Source: Microbacterium sp. T32 (GTDB taxonomy: Bacteria; Actinomycetota; Actinomycetes; Actinomycetales; Microbacteriaceae). Taken from it: a DNA stretch of 64,000 nt. Shown in pieces: positions 12,300 through 22,582 of this stretch. The position numbers and the translations under genes are program-made. Under the pieces are notes generated by a model. The model was given only the letters and a program-made list of their open reading frames with translations. It did no database searches and had not been told where the DNA came from. The stretch's first letter is position 1. Each line of letters opens with the position of its first letter. The stretch is from assembly GCF_001619615.1 (NCBI RefSeq), contig NZ_LQQP01000016.1, forward strand, positions 1-64,000. The letters are read 5' to 3'.

Positions 12300-14822
12300 T
12301 CACGCTCCCGCGTCACCGTCGCGGATCGCCGCGCCGAACCGCTCCGCCGCCACCGCGACACCGGCCAACTTGGCATCCGAGGCCTCGGCCGCCGTGAGCG
12401 TGCGGTCGTCGGCGCGGAAGCGCAGCGCGAACGTCAGGCTCTTGGAACCCGCCGCCACCCCCGCACCGCGGTAGTCATCGACGAGGCGGGCGCCCTCGAT
12501 GAGCGGCGCGCCGCCCTCGAGCAGCGCGGCGCGCACGTCGCCCGCGGCGACCTCCGCCGGCACGACCACGGATACGTCCTGCGTCGCCGCCGGGAACCCG
12601 GACAGCGACGCCGCGACCACGCGCGCCTGCGCGCGCTCGAGCAGCGCGTCGAGGTCGAGTTCGGCGACCAGCACACGACCCGGAAGATCCGCCTCCGCCG
12701 CGACCGTCGGCAGCAGCTCCCCGACGTAGCCCACGTCGACGCCGGCGACGAGCACACGCGCCGTGCGACCCGGGTGGAGTGCGGCGCGCTGCGCCTGGAC
12801 GAGCTCGATGTCGACACCGGCGGCCCCGGCCAGCACGCGCACGGCGTCGACCGCGTCGGCCAGGTCTGCCGCAACCGCGGGCTGGCCCGGCTGCTTGGCC
12901 ACGAGGTGACCCGTCAGCAGCACGGCGACGTGCCGACGCTGCGGCGGGATGGAGGCATCCAGAGCGGTCAGCGTCGCGGCATCCGGACGCACCGCGAGGG
13001 GCGGGACCGACGCGGTGCCGTACTGCACGCCCGGCTTGGGCAGGAACACCGTGCCGGCCTCGAACAGCGCCAGGTCGACGATGCCGCGCGACAGGTTGCG
13101 GTGAGCGACCTGCAGGAGACCCGGGACGAGCGAGCGACGCAGGAACGGCGCCAGCCCGTCGAGCGGGTTGGCGAGCCTGACGCTCGGGAGCGACTCCCCC
13201 GACGGCGAGCCGTGCAGGGCGTTCTGCTCCGCGGTCGTGAACGGGAACGACGGCGTCTCGACGAAGCCCGCCGCGGCCAGCGCGTTGGCGACACGGCGTC
13301 GGCCCTGCTGCGCCGAGGTGAGTCCGCGGCCGGACGGCGGCGTGGGAAGCACCGACGGAATGCGGTCGTATCCCTCGATGCGCGCGACCTCTTCGGCGAG
13401 CGTCCACTTGTCGGTGAGGTCGGGGCGCCACGACGGCGGCACGACCAGCCAGTCGCCGTCACGCGGCTCGACCGTGCAGCCGATCAGGCGCAGGGCGCCC
13501 TCGATCTCGGCATCCGTGTACGCCACCCCGATGAGACCCGGGACGAAACCGGCCGGGAGCGGGATGCCGTCGATGTGGACCTCGGCGAAGAGTGCACCGC
13601 CGACCGCCGTGTCGAGCGTGCCGCCGGCGTACTCGACCATGAGGTCGGCGACGCGGCGGGCAGCGGCGAAGGGGATTCTCGGGTCGACGCCGCGCTCGAA
13701 GCGACGCGACGCCTCGGACGGGAGCTTGTGGCGGCGAGCCGTGCGCGCGATCGACACGGTGTCGAAGATCGCGGCCTCGATGAGGACGTTACGAGTGGCA
13801 TCCGTCATCTCTGTCGTGCCGCCGCCCATGACGCCGGCGAGACCGATGGGGCCTGACTCGTCGGTGATCAGCAGGTCTTCGGCATCCAGCGTGCGCACCT
13901 TGCCGTCGAGCGTCTCCAGCTTCTCGCCCGCGGTCGCGCGACGCACGGTGATCCCGCCCTGCAGCCGGTCGAGGTCGTACCCGTGGATCGGCTCGCCGAG
14001 CTCGAGCATCACGTAGTTCGTGATGTCGATGAGGACGCCGAGCGAACGGATGCCGGCGAGCGTCAGCCGCGCGATCATCCACGCCGGCGTCGGCTTGGTG
14101 GGGTCCACGTCGCGGACGATGCGCGCGACGAACTCCGTCGCCCCGACGCGGCCGCGGATCGGCGCCCGGTCGTCGACCGCGATCGGGAAGCCGGTACCCG
14201 GGTCGAGGTCGCCCCACGCCCGCTCGGCGGGGTCGCGGAACGCCGCGCCCGTGGCGTGCGAGTACTCGCGCGCGACGCCGCGCAGCGACAGCGCGTACCC
14301 GCGGTCGGGAGTGACGTTGATCTCCACGGCGACGTCGTCGAGCCCGAGCAGCGCGATCGCGTCGGTGCCGACGGGAGCGTCGATTCCGAGGTCGACCAGA
14401 CGCAGGATGCCGTTGTGCTCGTCGCCGAGACCGAGCTCGCGCGCCGAGGCGATCATGCCGTCGGACACGTGGCCGTAGGTCTTGCGGGCGGCGATCGGGA
14501 ACGGCCCCGGGAGCACCGCACCCGGGAGCGTCACCACGACCTTGTCGCCCTCGAAGAAGTTGCCCGCGCCGCACACGATCCCGCGGACGCCGCCGTTCTC
14601 TTCGCCGACGTCGACCTGGCACCAGCGGATCGTCTTGCCGTTGGACTGCGGCTCGGGCGTGAACTCCTTCACCTGACCGACCACGATGGGTCCTTCGAGC
14701 TCGAAGCGGTGCACGTCCTCTTCTTCGAAGCCGACGGAGACCAGGGCCGCCAGGACGTCTTCGGGCGTGGCCTCCGCGGGCACATCGACGTACTCGCGCA
14801 ACCAGGAGAGCGGGACGCGCAT
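12300..14822 (-). CDS. pheT: Phenylalanyl-tRNA synthetase beta subunit
   Basis: The large subunit of the (alpha-beta)2 PheRS, 840 residues. It begins MRVPLSWLREYV, followed by the EMAP-like tRNA-binding region (about 40-150), the B3/B4 editing and B5 DNA-binding-like modules, the catalytic-like core, and the C-terminal ferredoxin-fold anticodon-binding domain (SGFPAATQDVSVVV near 745). The ATG 14822 shares one base with the pheS stop (TGATG), so the subunits are coupled; an upstream extension of the frame is a shadow of pheS. Confidence 0.97.
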   Translation of the reverse strand: MRVPLSWLREYVDVPAEATPEDVLAALVSVGFEEEDVHRFELEGPIVVGQVKEFTPEPQSNGKTIRWCQVDVGEENGGVRGIVCGAGNFFEGDKVVVTLPGAVLPGPFPIAARKTYGHVSDGMIASARELGLGDEHNGILRLVDLGIDAPVGTDAIALLGLDDVAVEINVTPDRGYALSLRGVAREYSHATGAAFRDPAERAWGDLDPGTGFPIAVDDRAPIRGRVGATEFVARIVRDVDPTKPTPAWMIARLTLAGIRSLGVLIDITNYVMLELGEPIHGYDLDRLQGGITVRRATAGEKLETLDGKVRTLDAEDLLITDESGPIGLAGVMGGGTTEMTDATRNVLIEAAIFDTVSIARTARRHKLPSEASRRFERGVDPRIPFAAARRVADLMVEYAGGTLDTAVGGALFAEVHIDGIPLPAGFVPGLIGVAYTDAEIEGALRLIGCTVEPRDGDWLVVPPSWRPDLTDKWTLAEEVARIEGYDRIPSVLPTPPSGRGLTSAQQGRRRVANALAAAGFVETPSFPFTTAEQNALHGSPSGESLPSVRLANPLDGLAPFLRRSLVPGLLQVAHRNLSRGIVDLALFEAGTVFLPKPGVQYGTASVPPLAVRPDAATLTALDASIPPQRRHVAVLLTGHLVAKQPGQPAVAADLADAVDAVRVLAGAAGVDIELVQAQRAALHPGRTARVLVAGVDVGYVGELLPTVAAEADLPGRVLVAELDLDALLERAQARVVAASLSGFPAATQDVSVVVPAEVAAGDVRAALLEGGAPLIEGARLVDDYRGAGVAAGSKSLTFALRFRADDRTLTAAEASDAKLAGVAVAAERFGAAIRDGDAGA

Positions 14823-15862
14823 CAGACCACCATTCCGAACTGCTCGCTGAAACGGACATCGCCCTCGGCCATGTCGCGCATGTCTTGGACGTCGCTGCGG
14901 AACATGAGCGTGCGCTCGATGCCCATGCCGAACGCGAAGCCCGAGTACTCCTCGGGGTCGATGCCGGCGGCCCGCAGGACGTTGGGGTTCACCATTCCGC
15001 AGCCGCCCCACTCGATCCAGCGCGCCCCGCCCTTGAAGGTGGGATGCCACAGGTCGAGCTCGGCGCTCGGTTCGGTGAACGGGAAGAAGTTGGCGCGGAA
15101 ACGCGTCTTCGCCTCGGGACCGAAGAGGACGCGCGCCGCGTGGTCGAGCGTGCCCTTCAGGTGCGCCATCGTGATGCCCTTGTCGATCACGAGGCCTTCG
15201 AACTGCGTGAAGACGGGGAGGTGCGTCGCATCGAACTCGTCGGTGCGGTACACCCGGCCCGGGCAGAGCACGTAGATCGGGAGGTCACGTTCGAGCATCG
15301 ACCGCACCTGCACGGGGCTCGTGTGCGTGCGCATCACCAAGTGGCGGGCGACGGGATCGACGAAGAAGGTGTCCTGCATCTGGCGCGCCGGGTGATCGAC
15401 GTCGAAGTTCAGGGCGTCGAAGTTGAACCACTCGTGCTCGAGCTCGGGGCCCTCGGCGATCTCCCACCCCATGCCGACGAAGATGTCGGAGACCTGCTCC
15501 TGGAGGAGCGAGATGGGATGCCGTGCACCGACGCGCGCGCGCTGCGGGAGGGCCGTGACGTCGACACGCTCGGCCTCCAGCCGGGCCGCGGTCTCGGCCT
15601 GGGCGAGCTCGCCCTCGCGCGCGGCGAACGCCTGGCTCACGCGCCCCCGCGCCTGCCCGACGAGCTTGCCGAACTCGGCCTTGTTCTCGGGGGCGACGTT
15701 GCGCAACTGGGCGTTGAGTCGCGACAGCGGCGACTGCTCCCCGGCGTGCGCGGAGCGGGCGGCCTTCAGGTCGGCCGTGGTCGCGGCGTCGGCGACGGCC
15801 GCGAGCGCGGCATCGACGGCGGAGGCGACGGCCTCGGGGGTGATCTCGGGTGCGTCAGACAC
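14822..15862 (-). CDS. pheS: Phenylalanyl-tRNA synthetase alpha subunit
   Basis: Catalytic class II subunit, 346 residues. An N-terminal coiled-coil (about 1-95) is followed by motif 2 (GRVYRTDEFDATH), the phenylalanine-site FEGLVID and FFPFTEPSAE segments, and motif 3 near GFAFGMGIERT. The GTG start at 15862 lies 8 nt after a TAGACT -10 box (15876-15871), so the mRNA is probably leaderless. Its promoter is squeezed against the terminator of the preceding transporter operon. Confidence 0.97.
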   Translation of the reverse strand: MSDAPEITPEAVASAVDAALAAVADAATTADLKAARSAHAGEQSPLSRLNAQLRNVAPENKAEFGKLVGQARGRVSQAFAAREGELAQAETAARLEAERVDVTALPQRARVGARHPISLLQEQVSDIFVGMGWEIAEGPELEHEWFNFDALNFDVDHPARQMQDTFFVDPVARHLVMRTHTSPVQVRSMLERDLPIYVLCPGRVYRTDEFDATHLPVFTQFEGLVIDKGITMAHLKGTLDHAARVLFGPEAKTRFRANFFPFTEPSAELDLWHPTFKGGARWIEWGGCGMVNPNVLRAAGIDPEEYSGFAFGMGIERTLMFRSDVQDMRDMAEGDVRFSEQFGMVV

Positions 15863-15878
15863 GAGAACCGAGTCTACC

Positions 15879-15906
15879 GACGGGCGGGGACACTCCCCCG
15901 CCCGTC
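15879..15906. terminator. Terminator of the gluABCD-type operon, overlapping the pheS promoter
   Basis: GACGGGCGGGG and CCCCGCCCGTC form an 11-bp perfect stem with a 6-nt loop, 7 nt after the last permease stop on the minus strand (15914). The pheS -10 is at 15871-15876, so its -35 region falls inside this hairpin. Confidence 0.65.
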
Positions 15907-15913
15907 CAGGACG

Positions 15914-16831
15914 CTAGGCCGGCGAACCGGGGTCGTGCGTGCCCCGCCCGCGCTGAGCGACGATCAGCTCGGTGTCGGTGCCGGTCTGGCCGGGAGGCTC
16001 GGCGCCGGCGACGCGGGACGCCTTCGGCGAGCGGCGCAGGCCGATCTCGACGCGGTGAGCCGCGTACGACAGGGCGAGGCACATGGCGACGTAGATCACG
16101 CTCGCGATCATGGCGGCCGGGATCAGCGGCGAGCCGTACTCGCCGTTGGACCCGAGGAGACGCGCGAAGTACAGCAACTCGGGGTACGTGATGATGAAGC
16201 CCAGCGCGGTGTCCTTGAGGGTGACCACGAGCTGAGCGATGATCACGGGCAGCATCGCCCGGATCGCCTGCGGCAGCAGCACGAGGCGCATGACCCCGGC
16301 CTTGCGCAGGCCGATCGCGTAGCCGGCCTCCCGCTGGCCGCGCGGCAGCGACTCGACGCCGGCACGGATGACCTCCGACAGCACCGAGCCGTTGTATGCG
16401 ATGAGGGCGATGACGACGGCCCAGTACGACGACATCCGGATGCCGATGACCGGGAGCCCGTAGTAGAGCAGCAGCATGAAGATGAGCACCGGGACGGCGC
16501 GGAGGATCTCGACGATCCAGCCGACGGGGAGCCGCACCCACGCATGGTCGGACATGCGCCCGATCGCGAGGACGAAGCCGAGGACGAGCGCCCCGACCGC
16601 CGCGGCGGCGAAAGCCGCGAGGGTCGCCAGCGTCGCCTCGCCGAAGCGCACCCAGATGGCGCTGTACGTGAAGACGTTCCATTTCGCGGCGGAGAACTGT
16701 CCGGTGTCGACGAAGCGCCACACCACGAACGCGACGACGGCGGCGACGAGGACGAGGGTCAGGATGCCGAGGACCCGGTTGCGCAGCCGCGCCCGGGGGC
16801 CGGGCAGGTCGTAGAGGACGGAGGAGCTCAT
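15914..16831 (-). CDS. gluD: Glutamate-type amino-acid ABC transporter permease (second)
   Basis: An inner-membrane subunit of a polar amino-acid importer, 305 residues. Several transmembrane segments follow a short cytoplasmic N-terminus; the coupling (EAA) loop that contacts the ATPase is seen as EAGYAIGLRKAGVMRLVLLP. The C-terminal 40 residues are hydrophilic and longer than in minimal family members. ATG 16831 overlaps the previous permease stop (ATGA). The ATPase-binding protein-permease-permease order matches gluABCD of Corynebacterium; the substrate (glutamate, glutamine or similar) is inferred. Confidence 0.88.
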   Translation of the reverse strand: MSSSVLYDLPGPRARLRNRVLGILTLVLVAAVVAFVVWRFVDTGQFSAAKWNVFTYSAIWVRFGEATLATLAAFAAAAVGALVLGFVLAIGRMSDHAWVRLPVGWIVEILRAVPVLIFMLLLYYGLPVIGIRMSSYWAVVIALIAYNGSVLSEVIRAGVESLPRGQREAGYAIGLRKAGVMRLVLLPQAIRAMLPVIIAQLVVTLKDTALGFIITYPELLYFARLLGSNGEYGSPLIPAAMIASVIYVAMCLALSYAAHRVEIGLRRSPKASRVAGAEPPGQTGTDTELIVAQRGRGTHDPGSPA

Positions 16832-17478
16832 CGGGCCACCTTCCACTTCTTCTCGGCGGCGCTCTGGAGAGCCGACAGCACCAGCACGAGCAGGACGAAG
16901 ATCACCATGACCAGGACGATCGTCACAAGCTGGTTCTCGCCGTTCTCGCTCATGTTGGCGCGGATGTTCCCGAGGTTGACCACCGAGAAGCCCGAGGCGA
17001 CGGTGGTGTTCTTCAGGAGGGCGATGAAGACACTGACCATCGGCGGGATGACGGACCGGGTCGCCTGCGGGAGGACCACGAGCGTCATGACCTGGCCGAA
17101 CCCCAGCCCGAGGGCCCGCGCCGCCTCCGCCTGTCCGACCGGCACCGTGTTGATGCCGGAGCGGATCGTCTCGGCGACGTATGTCGCGGTGTAGATCCCC
17201 AGGCCGCAGACGGCGAGCGGGAGGAAGAAGCCCCGCGGAACATCGATCAGAAGAGGGACGCAGAACGCGAAGAAGAACAGCACCAGCGTCAGCGGGGTGT
17301 TGCGGATCCAGTTCACATACACCGCGCCGACCGCTCGCGCGATCGGCACCGGCGAGACGCGCATCGCCGCGACGACGAACCCGAGCACGATGGCGATCGC
17401 GCCACCGCCCACGAACAGCACGACGGTCCCCCACAGGGCCTGCGCCCACAGGTCGGGGTAGTCGAAAATCTGATTCAC
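16828..17478 (-). CDS. gluC: Glutamate-type amino-acid ABC transporter permease (first)
   Basis: A 216-residue HisM/GluC-type permease with about five transmembrane helices and the coupling loop ARALGLGFGQVMTLVVLP. The GTG start at 17478 follows a 76-nt gap from the binding-protein gene that holds a strong hairpin, so permease expression is probably lower than that of the lipoprotein. It pairs with the second permease to form the channel. Confidence 0.88.
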   Translation of the reverse strand: MNQIFDYPDLWAQALWGTVVLFVGGGAIAIVLGFVVAAMRVSPVPIARAVGAVYVNWIRNTPLTLVLFFFAFCVPLLIDVPRGFFLPLAVCGLGIYTATYVAETIRSGINTVPVGQAEAARALGLGFGQVMTLVVLPQATRSVIPPMVSVFIALLKNTTVASGFSVVNLGNIRANMSENGENQLVTIVLVMVIFVLLVLVLSALQSAAEKKWKVAR

Positions 17479-17517
17479 CGGTTGCTTCCTGTCTTCTCGT
17501 GATCGACGAGGTCGAAG

Positions 17518-17547
17518 GTGCGGGCGGCGCGTTCACGCCGCCCGCAC
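17518..17547. terminator. Intercistronic hairpin between gluB and gluC
   Basis: GTGCGGGCGGCG and its exact complement form a 12-bp stem with a 6-nt loop. It lies inside the operon right after the solute-binding protein gene, where such stems protect the upstream mRNA or partly terminate, raising binding-protein output relative to permeases. Confidence 0.7.
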
Positions 17548-17554
17548 CGCGTGA

Positions 17555-18475
17555 TCAACCGGCGGGGTCGACCGCGGGCTGCGTGCCCTCGACGCCCGAG
17601 GCACCGAGGTTCTTCTCGAAGATGGCCTGCCAGGTCGATCCGCCGTCGGTGAACAGCGTGTTCACGAACTCCTGGAACGCCGTGTCGCCCTTGGTGAGGC
17701 CGACGCCGTAGCGCTCCTCACTGAAGGGCTCGCCCGCGATCTTGAGGTTGTCGGGGTCCTGGGCGGCGTAGCCGAGGAGGATGGCCTCGTCGGTGGTGAC
17801 GGCATCCACTTCGCCGTTCTTCAGCTTCTCGACGCACTGCGAGTAGGTGTCGAACTCGACCACCTTGGCGGGGGTCTGCTCGCGGATGCGCTGGATCGGC
17901 GTGGAGCCGGTCACCGAGCAGACCGTCGTGTCGGCGGTGAGCGAGTCCTTGCCGGTGATGTTGTCGTCGTCGGCCGCGACCAGCAGCCCCTGACCGGTCA
18001 GGAAGTACGGGCCGGCGAAGGAGATCTGCTCCTTGCGCTTGTCGGTGATCGAGTAGGTGCCGACGTAATAATCGATGTCGCCGTTGATCAGCGCCTGCTC
18101 GCGGTTCGCCGACGCGATGGCCTTGTACTCGACCTTCGACTCGTCGGCCGGGTCGTAGCCGAGCGAGGCGGCGATCCAGCGGGCGATGTCGACGTCGAAG
18201 CCCTTGCGCTCGCCCGTCACCGGGTCGAGGTAGCCGAGGCCGGGCTGGTCTTCCTTCACACCGATGACGACCTTGCCCGCCGAGCTGATCTTCTCGAAGG
18301 TCTGGCTGCCGTCGATCGTCACGTTCGACGCTACCTCGCCCCAGACGGGGGCGTCGGAGGAACCCTCGCCGGAGCCGGCATCGGGCGAACCGGGGGTGCC
18401 GCTGTTGCAGGCCGTGAGGGCCAGAAGTCCGGCGGCGAGGATGCCCGCGCCGGTCAGGAAGCGTGCTTTACGCAT
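17555..18475 (-). CDS. gluB: Glutamate-type solute-binding lipoprotein
   Basis: The 306-residue extracellular binding protein of the importer. The signal peptide ends in the lipobox LTAC, with C23 as the lipidated residue, followed by a Gly/Ser-rich linker. The mature part shows the family-3 binding-protein pattern (GFDVDIARWIAASLGY, VGTYSITDKRKEQISFAGPYF, and a C-terminal GVGLTKGD). GGAG lies 7 nt before ATG 18475. It captures the amino acid outside the membrane and hands it to the two permeases. Confidence 0.93.
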   Translation of the reverse strand: MRKARFLTGAGILAAGLLALTACNSGTPGSPDAGSGEGSSDAPVWGEVASNVTIDGSQTFEKISSAGKVVIGVKEDQPGLGYLDPVTGERKGFDVDIARWIAASLGYDPADESKVEYKAIASANREQALINGDIDYYVGTYSITDKRKEQISFAGPYFLTGQGLLVAADDDNITGKDSLTADTTVCSVTGSTPIQRIREQTPAKVVEFDTYSQCVEKLKNGEVDAVTTDEAILLGYAAQDPDNLKIAGEPFSEERYGVGLTKGDTAFQEFVNTLFTDGGSTWQAIFEKNLGASGVEGTQPAVDPAG

Positions 18476-18552
18476 GTGATGTCTCCTTGGTTACGTGTGC
18501 TGTGCGGAGGGGATACGGGGGGATGGCACGTGTGCCGGAGGCGATGCGGGCA

Positions 18553-18572
18553 GCGGAACACCGTCGTTCCGC
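18553..18572. repeat. Small hairpin between gluA and gluB
   Basis: GCGGAAC-6 nt-GTTCCGC, a 7-bp stem just after the ATPase gene on the minus strand. It is probably an mRNA-processing or attenuation point within the operon. Confidence 0.4.
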
Positions 18573-18579
18573 CGCGGAG

Positions 18580-19341
<762 letters not shown>

Positions 19342-19416
19342 CCGTCCACCCTATGAGATGGATCAGAATGCGCCACCTCGTGGCGTCGGCCTTAACCGTT
19401 CTGTAACAGCCCGGGC

Positions 19417-20214
19417 TCAGCCTGCACGCTGCGCGAACGCCGTCTCGTAGAGGCACACGCTCGCGGCGGTGGCGAGGTTCAGCGACTCCGCACGGCCGTA
19501 GATGGGGAGGCGCAACGACTGGTCCGCGAACGCGAGCGCGGCGTCGTCGAGACCGCGGGCCTCGTTGCCGAACAGCCACGCCGTCGGCTGGGAGAGCAAG
19601 CCCCGGGATGCCACGAAGTCATCGCCCCCGACGTCGGCCGCGACGACGCGGAGACCGGCCTCGTGCACGCGCTCCACGACGTCGGCGAGCTCGAGATCGA
19701 CCGCCACGGGGAGGTGGAACAGCGAGCCCGTGGTGGAACGCACCACCTTGGGGTTGTACAGGTCGACCGTTCGCCCCGTGAGGATCACGGCGTCCGCGCC
19801 GGCGGCGTCGGCCGCGCGGATGATGGTGCCCAGGTTCCCCGGGTCGCGCACCTCCTCGCAGATCGCCAGCAGCGTCGGGCCCTCCGCGAGGATGTCCTTC
19901 AGCGCCGTCGGCGACTGCCGGGCCACCGCGACGATGCCCTGCGGCGTGACCGTGTCGGCCATGGCATCCAGGACCGCCTCGGTCGTGTACTGCAGGTCGA
20001 CGCCGGCGTCGATCGCCGCGTCCCGCACATCGGTGTGCTTCTCGAGAGCCGTCGGGGTCGCATATAGCTCGAGCACCGTCTCGGACGCCCACGCCAGCGC
20101 CTCCCGCGCAGCCTGCGGACCCTCGAGGAGGAACAGACCGGTCTCCTGCCGAGCGGCGCGCTTGCTCAGCTTGGCCACGGCGCGCACCCGCGGCGAACGA
20201 GGGTTCTCCAGCAC
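19417..20214 (-). CDS. SpoU-family RNA 2'-O-ribose methyltransferase
   Basis: A 265-residue TrmH/RlmB-like protein of the SPOUT class that methylates a ribose in rRNA or tRNA using S-adenosylmethionine. The three SpoU motifs are present: EVRDPGNLGTIIRAADAAG, LFGNEARGL and IYGRAESLNLATAASVCLYE. The start is GTG 20214, with TACACT 6 nt upstream (leaderless); the longer frame to 20520 is a shadow of rplT. It is next to infC-rpmI-rplT, a common position for rRNA methyltransferase genes, but the target nucleotide cannot be read. Confidence 0.92.
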   Translation of the reverse strand: MLENPRSPRVRAVAKLSKRAARQETGLFLLEGPQAAREALAWASETVLELYATPTALEKHTDVRDAAIDAGVDLQYTTEAVLDAMADTVTPQGIVAVARQSPTALKDILAEGPTLLAICEEVRDPGNLGTIIRAADAAGADAVILTGRTVDLYNPKVVRSTTGSLFHLPVAVDLELADVVERVHEAGLRVVAADVGGDDFVASRGLLSQPTAWLFGNEARGLDDAALAFADQSLRLPIYGRAESLNLATAASVCLYETAFAQRAG

Positions 20215-20269
20215 GCCCCCAGTGTATGGCGCGGGAGGCATGCACCCCGAGAACCAGCGCAGAAACGCC

Positions 20270-20301
20270 GAACGGACGCCCTCCGAAGAGGACGCCCGTT
20301 C
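20270..20301. terminator. Terminator of infC-rpmI-rplT
   Basis: GAACGG/CCGTTC and CCTC/GAGG stems are separated by a symmetric ACGC/ACGC internal loop and closed by CGAA. It starts 15 nt past the rplT stop. Confidence 0.5.
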
Positions 20302-20315
20302 AGAAAGAACCGGTC

Positions 20316-20699
20316 TTACGCGGTCTTGGCGGCGTTGACGTCGCTGGGCAGCGCGGCCTTGGCCGTCGCGACGAGCGAAGCGAACACGGCGGGCTCGTTG
20401 ACCGCGAGCTCGGCGAGCATGCGACGGTCGACCTGCACGCCCGCGAGGCCGAGGCCCTGGATGAAGCGGTTGTACGTGAGGCCGTTCTGGCGGCTCGCGG
20501 CGTTGATGCGCTGGATCCACAGACGACGGAAGTCGCCCTTGCGCTTGCGACGGTCGCGGTACGCGTAGACGAGCGAGTGGGTGACCTGCTCCTTCGCCTT
20601 GCGGTACAGGCGCGAACGCTGACCCCGGTAACCGGAGGCGCGCTCGAGGATGACGCGACGCTTCTTGTGGGCGTTGACGGCCCGCTTGACTCTAGCCAT
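20316..20699 (-). CDS. rplT: 50S ribosomal protein L20
   Basis: A 127-residue basic protein that binds 23S rRNA early in large-subunit assembly. It opens [15 protein letters not shown] and contains the conserved [11 protein letters not shown] segment. AGGAAG precedes ATG 20699. It is last in the infC-rpmI-rplT operon, where L20 may repress its own mRNA as in other bacteria. Confidence 0.98.
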   Translation of the reverse strand: MARVKRAVNAHKKRRVILERASGYRGQRSRLYRKAKEQVTHSLVYAYRDRRKRKGDFRRLWIQRINAASRQNGLTYNRFIQGLGLAGVQVDRRMLAELAVNEPAVFASLVATAKAALPSDVNAAKTA

Positions 20700-20728
20700 G
20701 ACTAATCTTCCTTAAATCTCGCGGACGC

Positions 20729-20923
20729 TCAGATACCGAGCAGCTTCTTGGCGACCTTGGCGTCACCCGGCGCGAGGATCTTGTCCGCCGACAGACGACG
20801 GGTGCGCTTGGTGGGCTTGCCCTCGAAGTTGTGGCGGAGGTTCGCCTGCTGCTTCTTGATCTTCCCGCTGCCGGTGACCTTGAAGCGCTTCTTGGCACCC
20901 GAGTGGGTCTTCTGCTTCGGCAT
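20729..20923 (-). CDS. rpmI: 50S ribosomal protein L35
   Basis: A 64-residue basic ribosomal protein with the canonical [15 protein letters not shown] start and a lysine-rich core. GGAAGAG precedes ATG 20923. It lies between infC and rplT with short gaps. Confidence 0.98.
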   Translation of the reverse strand: MPKQKTHSGAKKRFKVTGSGKIKKQQANLRHNFEGKPTKRTRRLSADKILAPGDAKVAKKLLGI

Positions 20924-20970
20924 GTCTCTTCCTTCGTTGTGTTTCCCGCCGGGCGGGAGTTCGGGGGGCC

Positions 20971-21597
<627 letters not shown>

Positions 21598-21841
21598 GCG
21601 GAACTCCTCTTGTCTGCGGATGACGGCCGCCGTGATCCTGGTGGACCACGGGCGAAGAGGAGTACACGCCACCCGGCTCGGTGCGATGAGCACCGGCTTC
21701 TGCACCCGAACAACCCCGTGCGAAACGCAGCGGAGTGCGGGAACCCGGTAGCCTGGAGCGGCAAGCGCGGGTGGGATGTGATCCTCTTTCGTACGGAGCA
21801 GAACGCTCCGAAGCCCGCCACAGTCTAGCAGAGAGAACCAC
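21598..21841 (-). promoter_or_regulatory. Structured 5' leader of infC and divergent promoter region
   Basis: TAGACT (21827-21822) is a good minus-strand -10, giving a leader of about 220 nt. It contains stems CGGAGC-5-GCTCCG (21794-21810) and CGGTGC-5-GCACCG (21679-21695). The plus-strand DUF1844 gene begins at 21842, so the two promoters overlap. A ribosomal-protein-responsive leader is plausible but not demonstrable here. Confidence 0.45.
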
Positions 21842-22246
21842 GTGGACACGACTTCCCCCGACGACGCCCGCGCCGCACAGGATCCCGAGCGTCTCGCACG
21901 GTGGGAGGAGCAGGAGCGCGCCTCCGCCTCCGCCACCCGCGACATCGCCGACGTCCCGGCCGTCGAGGTCATCACCACCACCGCCGTGCACCTGATGAGC
22001 GCCGCCGCGGTGAAGGTCGGACTCGCCGACGACCCCCAGCAGCAGATCGACCTCGACGAGGCCCGAAAGCTCATCAACGCCCTCGCCGGTCTCATCACCG
22101 CCGGGGCCCCCGAGATCAGCGACATGCATGCGCGCTCGCTCCGCGACGGCCTCCGGTCCCTGCAGCTCGCCTTCCGCGAAGCCTCCGTCATCCCCGACCC
22201 GATCGGTAAGGGGCCGGGCGAAAAGTGGACGGGTCCCGTCAACTAG
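21842..22246 (+). CDS. DUF1844 domain protein
   Basis: A 134-residue cytoplasmic protein. The region from about residue 40 ([19 protein letters not shown]) to 95 ([14 protein letters not shown]) matches the small helical DUF1844 family found widely beside infC in actinobacteria; function is unknown. An acidic Ala-rich N-terminus precedes it. The start is GTG 21842, with AGAGAG shortly upstream. It is divergent from infC and convergent with the SseB-domain gene. Confidence 0.85.
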   Translation: MDTTSPDDARAAQDPERLARWEEQERASASATRDIADVPAVEVITTTAVHLMSAAAVKVGLADDPQQQIDLDEARKLINALAGLITAGAPEISDMHARSLRDGLRSLQLAFREASVIPDPIGKGPGEKWTGPVN

Positions 22247-22276
22247 GTCGCTCATTCCGTGGGGGTACCGGGCTCC

Positions 22277-22342
22277 GGGATGCCGTCCTCTCGAGGCAAG
22301 AACAGGGCCCCTACCCCGATTGCCTCGAGAGGACGGCATCCC
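22277..22342. terminator. Very long perfect hairpin after the DUF1844 gene
   Basis: A 23-bp exact inverted repeat (22277-22299 and 22320-22342), GGGATGCCGTCC at one end and GGACGGCATCCC at the other, around a 20-nt loop. It is placed 30 nt past the DUF1844 stop and faces the convergent SseB-domain gene, so it should act in both directions. Its right arm merges into the tandem repeat that follows. Confidence 0.75.
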
Positions 22343-22566
22343 TCCGCCCTGTGCCGCCGCAGGACGGCTCCTCGGTGACACCCGTGGGGCATGAGAGCTG
22401 CGGGTCAAGGTGTGCCTGGAAAGGAGGGCACCCCTCCGCCTGTGCCGCAGGACATCTCCTCGGTGACACCCGTGGGGCATGAGAGCTGCGGGGCAGGGTG
22501 CGCCTGGGGAGGACGGCATCCCTCCGCCTGTGCCGCAGGACGGCTCCTCGGTGACACCCGTGGGTG
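22331..22566. repeat. Imperfect tandem repeat, about 90-bp unit, 2.6 copies
   Basis: Copies begin at 22331 (GGACGGCATCCCTCC), 22423 (GGAGGGCACCCCTCC) and 22511 (GGACGGCATCCCTCC), so the period is 92 then 88 bp. Shared blocks include CCTGTGCCG, CTCCTCGGTGACACCCGTGG and GGGGCATGAGAGCTGCGG. All reading frames across it are repetitive and unlike any protein family. Nothing else is seen in this 336-bp spacer. Confidence 0.8.
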
Positions 22567-22582
22567 CGTGGGACTCGGCGCG

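Noticed and set aside
12214..12300. Plus-strand gene starting at ATG 12214 behind TATGCT
   Set aside because: It immediately enters the 17-bp hairpin and then runs antisense to pheT with shadow-like composition.
11070..13856. A very long plus-strand open frame of over 900 codons
   Set aside because: It is antisense to argC and pheT and rich in Arg, Gly and Asp without family character; such shadows are normal at this GC content.
22331..22566. Possible CRISPR array
   Set aside because: Units of about 90 bp are contiguous and diverged, with no constant-length unique spacers and no cas genes nearby.
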